DNA of 64,000 bases, from assembly GCF_016469335.1 (NCBI RefSeq), contig NZ_CP059888.1, forward strand, positions 434,001 to 498,000, given 5' to 3'. Positions 25,003 to 32,801 of the stretch are shown here, piece after piece. The notes beneath the pieces are model-generated. The model saw nothing but the letters and a program-made list of their open reading frames with translations. It searched no databases and was not told the DNA's origin. Origin of the DNA: Flocculibacter collagenilyticus (GTDB lineage: Bacteria; Pseudomonadota; Gammaproteobacteria; Enterobacterales; Alteromonadaceae). The translations under genes and the position numbers were made by a program. Position 1 is the stretch's first letter. Every line of letters begins with the position of its first letter.

Positions 25003-27636
25003 TTATAACCCCTTAGCCAATTGTGACAGCTGCTTTTGTAGTTTTTTTATTTTTGCGTTATTCGCTTTGATGTTGTTATCAATCTTTTTAACGTCTGCTT
25101 GGCATTGGGTGACGTCTTTCATGGCTTGGTTTAATCCTTTATTGGCTTCTTTTGCGGCATCCTTTAAAGCGTGATTAATATTTTTCGCGATTTTGTCGAA
25201 TTCGCCACTTTCAATATCAATGGCCACTTTCATGTCGCTTTCTAATAATGAAGAGGAGTCAACACTTGCTGCAATACTGGCTTTCATCACGTTGTAAATA
25301 TTTGTCGTCACATCAAATCGTGAATGCTGATCGCTAATGCTGATATCGGCATTTGCGCGCAGTACATTTTCGATAGAAATTAAACCAGACAGCGTGAAAT
25401 GCGGATTGCTTTTCAGTGTTGAAAGCTGCACAAGTGGTCCTGTTTTATTGTCATTACTGGCAACGCGAACAATATTCTTGATATGTAGTGGCTTGTTGAT
25501 GTTGGCATCAAATGAAAAGCCTTGTGTTGGATCAAGCTCAACATCGGTGGTGGCGGTAGTACCTAAAATATTTAACTGACCGGCAAATTTATAATCTGCT
25601 TTAAAGGTTTTATCGCCAATTTTTACATCGGTGGGTGCTATGTACAGTTCAATATTAGATAAACCAATTTCAGACAGCGTTTGCTCTAATTCAGTCGGTA
25701 GCGCTATTGTATTGTGGCAGAAGGTTTGGGTGAGCTCTTTTAACGTTAACTCTGAAAGGGAACCCGCAAGCATACTATTGGCAGGATTAGCTGCATTAAA
25801 TAGCACGTTTAAATCGCCTGAGACTTGATCAATTTGGAAGCTACCAGATAACCCAACAGTAGGTAGTCCCTCAAAGCTAATTCCGACCACAATGGTTGGC
25901 TCGGTAATGACTACGGTTGCCGGTATGCCAAACACATCATGCCAAGATAAACTGCCAAGATATTCAGCGGTTAAGTTAGCCCCATTAGCTGATACATCAA
26001 AGTCGCTTTCTATTTGTATGGTATGCGAGTCAACCTTAAACTCGACCATAGCACCAAGTCCAAGGTAAGGTGAGCCTGCTATCAAGCCCATTTTTAATGC
26101 AGGCGCATGTAGCTTTAATCCATCAATATTTAACGCATCAATATCTAAAGAAGCGGCTAACTCCATAGCAAGCGGTGAGGTGCTCACGCTAATTTCTGTT
26201 GCCAATGGCGGTAAGTTAGATAGTTTAAATAATTTCGTTACATTACTTAATGCGCCCTGATTAGGGTTTAAATGTGAGTAGAAGGCCATGCCTTTATGGA
26301 TACCAACCGGCAGTTTAGCGGCATTGGTATTGGTAATAGAAAAAGAGTGGTTATCTGGAAATGCATTGGCCACCTGAAATGTAGGATCGTCTGCATCAGA
26401 AATAACCAATACATTTTGTTCTAATGAAAGTGCATCTAATACATTTGGAAAACCAGAGAAGTTGGATAACTTAAATGAGTTTGAAGTGTTAGGTAAATCA
26501 AAAATAGCAATAACGTGATTGGGATCAGATTGGTTGGCGTCATGCTTGATCACTAAATATAAAGTACCAAACGTTGGTACGGTACAACAAAGATAAAATG
26601 CAGACTGTTTCGCTTGTTGCTCAATGATTACCTGAATATTTTCTAATGTTGGATTGAATCCGCCGTTAACTAACGCTTGAATTTCAGTACTGTGGCCTGC
26701 TAATTCTGTGAGCAAGGATTTAAAACTAATTTTAGGAATAGTACCAGATATATTCACTGCTCCCGGGATGGTTAAAGCAAAGTCAAACTTGGCCCCCGCA
26801 AGCGTAGTATTACCGGTTAATGAACCTGTGGTTGTGTCTTGCTCATGGGTTAATGCCAAGTGTGTTACATCTAAAGATAAACTGGTGATACCTAATGGCA
26901 GTGTCCAGTTAACACTGGTATCTGCGGTAAAGTTAAAGCTGTGTAGTAATGGTTGGGCTGTTAGGGTGGCGGAATTCAGGTTAAATGAGGTTGGTAGCCC
27001 GCTTGGTAATGATAATGCGTGCCCGGAAAGCTGAGTAGTCAGTGTGCTTAAGTCAAATGTTACAGGTTCAATACTCGTAATGTTAAGTTGGGTGCCTGCT
27101 TTGTCACTGGCGTCAGATAAGGTTGCTGCCACTGAAAATACCGCGCCACATATTGCAGTTGTGCCACTTACCGCTAACGCGACGATATTGTCGCTGGTAG
27201 GGTTATGGCAAAGTACCTGTACCACTAAATTGCTTAATGCGATATTTGGCTGAGATACCTGCCACGTATGCGGAGTATGCAAAGCAAAGGTGACATTTAA
27301 CAGCGTTATTGATGAAGATTTTTTATCAATATTGCAAGTGGCTGTAAGCGTTAATAAAGATATTTCAGCATTAGTTAGTGAGCTAGGTAATTGCGAACTA
27401 AACGTTTTACCAACCTGTGTTTCAATATATTGGCTAAGATTGCGAGTAGATAACGCATCGCCAGTTAATTTACCTACCAGCTCAATCTCGCTACTGCCAT
27501 CTGTGGGAATTGTGCCCGATACGGCCAAATTGGTGTTATCAAAGAGTGCAACATTACATTCAATAGACACTTTTTTTTGCTCAAGCGCTTGCTTAATCAG
27601 TGTTTGTAGCTGTGAATTCAGAGACGCTAAATCCAT
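25003..27636 (-). CDS. Large beta-rich protein of unknown function with C-terminal coiled coil
   Basis: An 877-residue protein from the ATG at 27636, chosen because AAGGAC lies six bases upstream; a longer frame to 27699 has no such site. No family is recognised. The sequence is dominated by short alternating hydrophobic strands with Thr/Ser/Asn, e.g. LAVSGTIPTDGSSEIELVG and the repeated pattern x-G-x-L-S-x-x-F-G-I-P (GSLSWHDVFGIPATVVI, FEGLPTVGLSGSFQI), suggesting several related beta-sandwich or long-groove lipid-binding-like units. The last 60 residues are a Lys-rich coiled coil. There is no signal peptide. First gene of a four-gene operon with the trefoil protein, GH25 lysozyme and a membrane protein. 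Confidence 0.65.
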   Translation of the reverse strand: MDLASLNSQLQTLIKQALEQKKVSIECNVALFDNTNLAVSGTIPTDGSSEIELVGKLTGDALSTRNLSQYIETQVGKTFSSQLPSSLTNAEISLLTLTATCNIDKKSSSITLLNVTFALHTPHTWQVSQPNIALSNLVVQVLCHNPTSDNIVALAVSGTTAICGAVFSVAATLSDASDKAGTQLNITSIEPVTFDLSTLTTQLSGHALSLPSGLPTSFNLNSATLTAQPLLHSFNFTADTSVNWTLPLGITSLSLDVTHLALTHEQDTTTGSLTGNTTLAGAKFDFALTIPGAVNISGTIPKISFKSLLTELAGHSTEIQALVNGGFNPTLENIQVIIEQQAKQSAFYLCCTVPTFGTLYLVIKHDANQSDPNHVIAIFDLPNTSNSFKLSNFSGFPNVLDALSLEQNVLVISDADDPTFQVANAFPDNHSFSITNTNAAKLPVGIHKGMAFYSHLNPNQGALSNVTKLFKLSNLPPLATEISVSTSPLAMELAASLDIDALNIDGLKLHAPALKMGLIAGSPYLGLGAMVEFKVDSHTIQIESDFDVSANGANLTAEYLGSLSWHDVFGIPATVVITEPTIVVGISFEGLPTVGLSGSFQIDQVSGDLNVLFNAANPANSMLAGSLSELTLKELTQTFCHNTIALPTELEQTLSEIGLSNIELYIAPTDVKIGDKTFKADYKFAGQLNILGTTATTDVELDPTQGFSFDANINKPLHIKNIVRVASNDNKTGPLVQLSTLKSNPHFTLSGLISIENVLRANADISISDQHSRFDVTTNIYNVMKASIAASVDSSSLLESDMKVAIDIESGEFDKIAKNINHALKDAAKEANKGLNQAMKDVTQCQADVKKIDNNIKANNAKIKKLQKQLSQLAKGL

Positions 27637-28052
27637 TACTTTGTCCTTTGCTTTACGCAGTTTTTTTATTTTTGAAAGTAAGCCTTCATATATTAGCAAT
27701 ATACGGGCTTAGATAATGTTAGTTAATCAGAAAACTAAACGTATTCATTTCCCCATGTTTGAGTGGTGCCATCATAGTCAAGGCTGGGGATCCGAACAAT
27801 ATCAATTATTTAAAACAAATTCAGAAAGAATATAAATGGTAGGAGGTGTAAGTATAATTTTGGCTCTAAAAAGTAACATTGTTTAGCATTATAACGGTCA
27901 AACAACTTGAACACTGAAAAAGGCCGTCTATATATTACTTACAGTCATTACGCCTAAATGGCATTAGCGAAGCCATTATTAACAATTTACACAGAAAAAA
28001 TAGATGCACGCCAACCGTGCTTACTACAGGTGCAAGAGAGGATAATATAAAA
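27637..28052. other. Divergent intergenic region (416 nt), no gene seen
   Basis: AT-rich spacer between the start of the 877-residue gene (minus) and the lipoprotein gene (plus), so it should carry promoters for both. The only structure noted is a 6-bp hairpin AATGGC/GCCATT at 27957-27977. No credible small open frame or RNA gene was found. Confidence 0.5.
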
Positions 28053-29402
28053 ATGTTTCAATATATAAAGTTCATTTTACTGACCTGTTCAATACTGATG
28101 TTAACCGCATGTGCGCAAACTAAAAAACCGGTGACAACCTATCCACACAGTAATATAGAAATTAAATATGCCATTCGACATTTTGAGGCAGATGTTGTGC
28201 AGTCGATTGAGAAATTTAAAAATGGTTATCTTAGTCAAGAACAGATTGAATCTGCTGCAAAAAAAAGATTTATTTATCTATTGAAAGAAAATAACCTTTT
28301 AGCAAGTGATACCGACGTTAACGTTGTCGACTTGGATATTTTTATCGACTATGAACGTCGGTTTGTAGGTGATGCGACCCCGTTTCCTATGGAAAAATTA
28401 GTGCCTCCAATAATCTCTCTGCACGAAGCGAGTTATTTAGGTGATATTGCCATTCGCAAAAGTATCACTACTGGTTTGACGCTAAAAGATAAATTCGGCG
28501 GACTTCTCACTGAAAAGCGAGAGTTAGAAATAGCGACGGTAAACGCTATAGCCAACATGTTATTTAAGCGCTTAAAAAAAGTAAATCAGTATGACCGAAA
28601 CGCTTTCGCAGCAATGACCGCTGGAATGACCGAGAAACAAATTGAGCAAAAGCGGCGATATACACCTCTCCAAACACCTACTAAAGCTAAGCCTCCTGGG
28701 TTAACTTCAGAACAATACATACCACAAGATCGTATTCAGCAGTATTTAACACAGTTGAATGAAGGAAACAGAGAAGAACGTCTGAATTTATATAAGAAAC
28801 TCATTGAAGAATGGATCAACAGCTACTCACTTTACGACAAAATTAACACCATTGTGTTAAATAATCATGAGAGTACAAATTCAGACACCATTGAAGAGGT
28901 TATATGGGCTACTAAGGCGCTGGCTTATTCAGGTTTAGAGCGGTACCGGTCTACGTTAAACACTATTATGAAAAGCAATGCGTCAGATAAGTTGAAAGGT
29001 TACGTAGAGGATTATCTTGAGGCGATGACGGTTCGCGCTAAGCAGGCTAAAGTCGTACACGATACTTCCACAATGTACCCCAATTTAGACTGGCAAACTA
29101 ATCAACTGCTAAATATGTTAAATAGTAGTGATGATGATCTTCGGGGCAGCGCAGTACGAAACATCTACAGACAACACCTTAATAATACGCGATTGCTGGA
29201 TGAAATTAGCGAAATCCTTAGCATAGAAGCCACGATTCCACGCAACAGATATATGAAGTTCTCTGATTTTTATGCTTGGGGCTGTCGCGTTCTTGGGAGC
29301 TCTGGCAATATAAAATACAAAGCACTTTTAGAAGATTTATCTAAAAATGGGCACACCCCCAAAGTGCGTAAATTCGCAGAAAAATTCGCAGATGAATTAT
29401 AA
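28053..29402 (+). CDS. Lipoprotein with a C-terminal helical-repeat (HEAT-like) region
   Basis: A 449-residue protein beginning MFQYIKFILLTCSILMLTAC; the lipobox LTAC predicts a lipid-anchored Cys at residue 20. The N-terminal half is mixed alpha/beta with a DLDIFIDYERRFVGD strand; residues about 240-449 are regularly helical, with repeated blocks such as STNSDTIEEVIWATKALAYSG and SSDDDLRGSAVRNIYRQHL resembling HEAT repeats. No family name is assigned. An upstream in-frame codon (28017) was rejected because the ATG at 28053 gives the lipobox at the right place and follows GAGAGGATAATATAAAA. It diverges from the lysozyme operon and could share its regulation. Confidence 0.65.
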   Translation: MFQYIKFILLTCSILMLTACAQTKKPVTTYPHSNIEIKYAIRHFEADVVQSIEKFKNGYLSQEQIESAAKKRFIYLLKENNLLASDTDVNVVDLDIFIDYERRFVGDATPFPMEKLVPPIISLHEASYLGDIAIRKSITTGLTLKDKFGGLLTEKRELEIATVNAIANMLFKRLKKVNQYDRNAFAAMTAGMTEKQIEQKRRYTPLQTPTKAKPPGLTSEQYIPQDRIQQYLTQLNEGNREERLNLYKKLIEEWINSYSLYDKINTIVLNNHESTNSDTIEEVIWATKALAYSGLERYRSTLNTIMKSNASDKLKGYVEDYLEAMTVRAKQAKVVHDTSTMYPNLDWQTNQLLNMLNSSDDDLRGSAVRNIYRQHLNNTRLLDEISEILSIEATIPRNRYMKFSDFYAWGCRVLGSSGNIKYKALLEDLSKNGHTPKVRKFAEKFADEL

Positions 29403-29434
29403 GAACACTTATTTGTATTAGTTCAGATTTGTAT

Positions 29435-29585
29435 TAGGTCAGACAAGATCTGACACATCAACATTGAAAACGTGAGAGTTACCCGTTTTATAAAGGTGCT
29501 GAATCTTTAAATCAAAACAAACTAAGAGGTAACTCTCATGCTTCATGCTGAGGCAGTCCTTAGCTATAGGAAAGTGTTTTAGCAT
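29435..29585 (+). mobile_element. Possible remnant of an insertion-sequence left end
   Basis: An 11-bp perfect inverted repeat (TGAGAGTTACC at 29473-29483, GGTAACTCTCA at 29528-29538) covers the ribosome site and start of a 14-codon frame beginning MLHAEAVLSYRKVF. A hairpin that hides the transposase ribosome site from read-through transcription is a known feature of IS elements. A second palindrome (GTCAGA...TCTGAC) starts the segment and could be the outer end. There is no transposase body, so this is at best a relic; the identification is inference. Confidence 0.3.
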
Positions 29586-29677
29586 AGTACTATATAAGAA
29601 AGGGGTCCTTGTTATTTTCATAAACCTAGTCTAATACAGTATAAGTATTGGATAAGGTTAGGGTTTATGTGTGATTT

Positions 29678-29848
29678 ATGAAAATAGATAAGAATCAGAA
29701 ATCAGGTGGGTACTTGCTTATTGCATGCGGTGCCGCTTTTGCTACAGCGGCTGTCTTCAGTGAGCAGTTATCATTTTTTGGGATTGCAGCGATGTTTATC
29801 TTATTAGGCATTGCATTTATATTGAAACATAATAACGCTAATACTTAA
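29678..29848 (+). CDS. Small two-helix membrane protein (56 aa)
   Basis: Open frame MKIDKNQKSGGYLLIACGAA onward, with two hydrophobic segments (residues 10-27 and 33-50) separated by SEQLS and a basic tail LKHNNANT. The composition is that of small Alteromonadales hypothetical membrane proteins, but no family is recognised. No strong ribosome site (TTATGTGTGATTT upstream), so confidence is moderate. Confidence 0.45.
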   Translation: MKIDKNQKSGGYLLIACGAAFATAAVFSEQLSFFGIAAMFILLGIAFILKHNNANT

Positions 29849-30036
29849 CTTGTATAGCCGTTCAACATGCAGGCGCAGCGTTGTTGATTGCGCCTCTTCT
29901 CCTAGCATAGTAAAAAGCCATTTAGTTTTCTTAGGCTCAAAGATGCCAGCCTGTTGCTAAAAATACATTTTAGCGATTGAGTTATCGCAATTAAGAGCCA
30001 TTTATTCATGGTTAACATGGCGATAGGATGAGGAAA

Positions 30037-30237
30037 ATGTATGAGTTAAGCACGATTGAAAATATAATTTTCTGCTTTGGGCTTTTGTTATTTGCCTTGT
30101 TAATTTACGGATTGATGAGACTAGTACGCTGGGCTAAGCGCATGCCAAAAGGCGCATTTCTACTACTTACTATTTTTCCACTTATATCAATTTTTTCTAT
30201 TCCCCCTCCTGTATTTAAAAAGGTCAACACGCCCTAA
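30037..30237 (+). CDS. Small membrane protein (66 aa)
   Basis: Begins MYELSTIENIIFCFGLLLFA; an AGGA eight bases upstream supports the ATG at 30037 over the in-frame ATG at 30028. Two hydrophobic segments (about 10-27 and 38-54) flank a basic loop RLVRWAKRMPKG. No family recognised. It is about 150 nt upstream of lexA on the same strand. Confidence 0.45.
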   Translation: MYELSTIENIIFCFGLLLFALLIYGLMRLVRWAKRMPKGAFLLLTIFPLISIFSIPPPVFKKVNTP

Positions 30238-30328
30238 ACAAGAGCTGCGAAAAAGAAGATGAGGGTGATCCCCCTGAAGATGAATAACTTCGAAGAAAAG
30301 ATAATTACGCATCAATGTAATAAACTCT

Positions 30329-30356
30329 TTGCCATCTATCATTAACTGTATATACT
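30329..30356 (+). promoter_or_regulatory. lexA promoter
   Basis: TTGCCA (-35) and TATACT (-10) separated by 16 nt; the -10 is inside the first LexA box, as expected for autorepression. Confidence 0.65.
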
Positions 30357-30361
30357 CACAG
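30346..30361 (+). promoter_or_regulatory. LexA (SOS) box 1 upstream of lexA
   Basis: CTGTATATACTCACAG: CTGT-N8-ACAG, the gammaproteobacterial SOS box, overlapping the -10 element. Confidence 0.9.
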
Positions 30362-30371
30362 TATCAATGTA

Positions 30372-30387
30372 CTGTATGGAATAACAG
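30372..30387 (+). promoter_or_regulatory. LexA (SOS) box 2 upstream of lexA
   Basis: CTGTATGGAATAACAG: second CTGT-N8-ACAG site, 10 nt after the first and ending 3 nt before the lexA start codon, like the tandem boxes of E. coli lexA. Confidence 0.9.
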
Positions 30388-30390
30388 CGT

Positions 30391-31008
30391 ATGCGCCCAT
30401 TAACGCCGAGGCAGTCGGAAATACTGCAGCTTATTAAAGATAAAATTCATGCTACAGGCATGCCGCCAACACGAGCAGAAATTGCGAAAACGCTAGGGTT
30501 TAAATCCGCTAACGCTGCGGAAGAGCATTTAAAAGCGTTAGCAAAAAAAGGCTTTATTGAGATTATTCCGGGAACATCACGCGGTATCCGCCTTGTTGAA
30601 GATGATACATTTGAAGAAGAAGGGTTACCGCTAATTGGTCAAGTGGCAGCGGGTTCACCTATTTTAGCGCAAGAACATGTTGAAGCGCATTATAAGGTTG
30701 ATCCTCATTTATTTAAGCCTAACGCTGATTACTTACTACGTGTTAATGGTATGAGTATGAAAGACATAGGTATCATGGATGGCGATTTACTTGCGGTTAA
30801 AAAAGCGGAAGTGGCCGAAAACGGGCAAGTGGTCGTTGCAAGAGTAGAAGACGATGTAACGGTTAAGCGTCTTGAAAAGAAAGGCGACAAAGTGCTGCTT
30901 CACGCTGAAAACGATGAGTTTGATACCATTGTTGTAGACTTAACTTATCAACCGTTTGCAATTGAAGGACTAGCTGTTGGCGTTATTCGAAATGCAGACT
31001 GGTTTTAA
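30391..31008 (+). CDS. lexA: SOS repressor LexA
   Basis: LexA represses DNA-damage genes and cleaves itself when RecA filaments form. The 205-residue protein has the N-terminal winged HTH ([20 protein letters not shown], with [20 protein letters not shown] as recognition region), the Ala87-Gly88 cleavage site in QVAAGSP, and the peptidase S24 dyad Ser122 (VNGMSMKD) and Lys159 (TVKRLEKKG). Two SOS boxes just upstream show autoregulation. In many relatives lexA is next to plsB, dinF or sulA; here dinF is 20 kb away and the next gene downstream is the oxidase operon. Confidence 0.98.
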   Translation: MRPLTPRQSEILQLIKDKIHATGMPPTRAEIAKTLGFKSANAAEEHLKALAKKGFIEIIPGTSRGIRLVEDDTFEEEGLPLIGQVAAGSPILAQEHVEAHYKVDPHLFKPNADYLLRVNGMSMKDIGIMDGDLLAVKKAEVAENGQVVVARVEDDVTVKRLEKKGDKVLLHAENDEFDTIVVDLTYQPFAIEGLAVGVIRNADWF

Positions 31009-31051
31009 GCTTCTCTAACGATTTATTTTCTATTAAAAAATGTCCAACATT

Positions 31052-31091
31052 AAAATAGCTAGCTAAATGCAGTTGGCTATTTTTCATTTTT
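31052..31091 (+). terminator. Probable lexA terminator
   Basis: AAAATAGC and GCTATTTT pair across a 16-nt loop that can itself fold partly, followed by TTTTCATTTTT. AT-rich, so of moderate strength. Confidence 0.55.
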
Positions 31092-31281
31092 ATACTACCC
31101 ACACCTTTTCATAAATTAGGCTTGCGCTAGCTAGTGGTAAAATTGTCGTAAGTGAAAAATTTATTTAAACCTGCATCGTACGTCCTTTCTTAGTTTGCTC
31201 ATGATATGCACAAAATTTTTATAATTTTTTTCAAATAACTGTAGATTATTTGTCTGATTTGTTTAATTCTAATACACAATT

Positions 31282-31316
31282 CGATTAAAAAACTATCAAG
31301 AGACTTAGTTTAATCG
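31282..31316. repeat. Imperfect inverted repeat in the oxidase upstream region
   Basis: CGATTAA plus ACTA pairs with TAGT plus TTAATCG, with a three-A bulge and a 10-nt centre. About 340 nt upstream of ctaC; possible operator. Confidence 0.35.
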
Positions 31317-31654
31317 ATACGTAACATAAAGATAATAATAAGTATTTCGAAAATACTAATCTAAAATCTTAGAGTCATAATCAGCAAACGAGATGGTTGA
31401 GGCGTGCGCTAAGTCAAACCATTACGTGGAGAACGGGAAATAATAAAAATAGCACCGTTAGTACTGTGAGATGTTTACAAATATGGTGTTCTTTTTTATT
31501 TAAATTACTTCTTAATTGCTGCCTCTGAGGTGTTAGCAAGTGCGAGCTGTTCGAAATATAACAATAATAATTGAGCGGAATCGTCGCACAGGTTAAGTAG
31601 TACAGTGCATTTCGATCTGCTTTTTGCTTTAGCAAAAGACAGAGGAGAAGTCAC

Positions 31655-32797
31655 GTGACCATATTGAGTTGTCGTCGCTGGTGGATCATGCTTGCGTTCT
31701 TGGCAGGTAACGTTACTGCGGAAGAGTTACCTTTAAATATGACTAAAGGTGTGACCGCAATTAGTGAACAAGTATACGGATTACACATGACCATTTTTTG
31801 GATTTGTTGTGTAATTGGTCTTGCCGTGTTTGGTGTGATGTTTTGGTCTATTTACCACCATCGTAAATCTAAAGGTGCAGTGCCTGCACAATTCCATGAA
31901 AATACAAAAGTTGAAATTGTATGGACAGCAATTCCATTTTTTATTTTGGTAGGTATGGCTATTCCGGCAACACTTACATTAATGGCGATGGAAGATACCA
32001 GCAAAGCTGATGTCAGCATTCAGGTTACTGGCTCGCAATGGAAATGGCACTACAAGTATTTAGATAGTGGTGTTGAGTTTTATAGCTTAATGGCTACTCC
32101 TAAAAGTGAGATTGCAAACAAACGGCAAAAAGGCAAAAACTACTTGCTTGAAGTTGACCGCCCCCTTGTTATTCCTACCAATAAAAAAGTGCGTTTTTTA
32201 ATTACTTCTGATGACGTTATTCATAGCTGGTGGGTGCCAGACTTTGCGGTGAAAAAAGACGCAAATCCCGGGTTTATTAATGAAGCGTGGACCGAGGTAA
32301 ATGAACCAGGGATTTATCGTGGTCAATGTGCTGAGTTATGCGGAAAAGATCATGGCTTCATGCCAGTTGTCGTTATTGCAAAAGCCCCTGCTGAATATGA
32401 GAAGTGGCTCAACGAAACTAAATTAGTGCAACAAAAAGCCAAAGAAGAAGAACAAAAATTATTGGCGATGAATATGTCTCAGGATGAGTTAATGGCAGTG
32501 GGTGAAAAAGTATATAACACCAGCTGTGCGGCATGTCACCAACCTAATGGGCAAGGTATACCAGGAGTCTTTCCAGGTATTAAAAATAGCCCAATTGCTA
32601 CAGGCGAATTAGATGCGCACATTGACATTGTTGTAAATGGTAAGGGTGGAACCGCAATGCAAGCATTTGGTAAGCAGCTAAGTTTAAAAGAGTTAGCGGG
32701 AGTAATTACTTACCAACGTAACGCGTGGGGTAATGATATGGGTGACAGCGTGCAAGCTGCGCAAGTATATAAACTATTAAGCGGTCAACAGGAGTAA
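31655..32797 (+). CDS. ctaC: Cytochrome c oxidase subunit II with fused cytochrome c domain
   Basis: Subunit II takes electrons from cytochrome c through its CuA centre. The 380-residue protein has a signal/leader (MLAFLAGNVTAEE), two TM helices (about 40-65 and 82-104), the CuA motif GQCAELCGKDHGFMPV (both Cys, Glu, His, Met) and, after a Gln/Glu-rich linker, a C-terminal haem c domain with CAACHQPNGQG and a distal Met region (GGTAMQAFG). Hence a caa3-type subunit. Start is GTG with AGAGGAG 8-9 nt upstream. It leads the ctaC-ctaD-ctaG-ctaE operon. Confidence 0.95.
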   Translation: MTILSCRRWWIMLAFLAGNVTAEELPLNMTKGVTAISEQVYGLHMTIFWICCVIGLAVFGVMFWSIYHHRKSKGAVPAQFHENTKVEIVWTAIPFFILVGMAIPATLTLMAMEDTSKADVSIQVTGSQWKWHYKYLDSGVEFYSLMATPKSEIANKRQKGKNYLLEVDRPLVIPTNKKVRFLITSDDVIHSWWVPDFAVKKDANPGFINEAWTEVNEPGIYRGQCAELCGKDHGFMPVVVIAKAPAEYEKWLNETKLVQQKAKEEEQKLLAMNMSQDELMAVGEKVYNTSCAACHQPNGQGIPGVFPGIKNSPIATGELDAHIDIVVNGKGGTAMQAFGKQLSLKELAGVITYQRNAWGNDMGDSVQAAQVYKLLSGQQE

Positions 32798-32801
32798 GGA
32801 C

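Larger units (their letters stand above)
31009..31654. other. Long intergenic region between lexA and the oxidase operon (646 nt)
   Basis: No convincing gene. It holds the lexA 3' hairpin, an imperfect inverted repeat (31282-31316), several AT-rich stretches that could be promoters for the oxidase operon, and a 16-codon frame at 31391-31441 without a ribosome site. The large size suggests regulated transcription of ctaC. Confidence 0.5.

Noticed and set aside
21884-27636. Prophage or tailocin explanation for the lysozyme operon
   Set aside because: No capsid, tail, terminase, integrase or holin-type genes; the lysozyme has its own signal peptide.
31414-31635. 73-codon minus-strand frame in the oxidase upstream region
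   Set aside because: No ribosome site, odd composition, overlaps likely promoter; no support as a gene.
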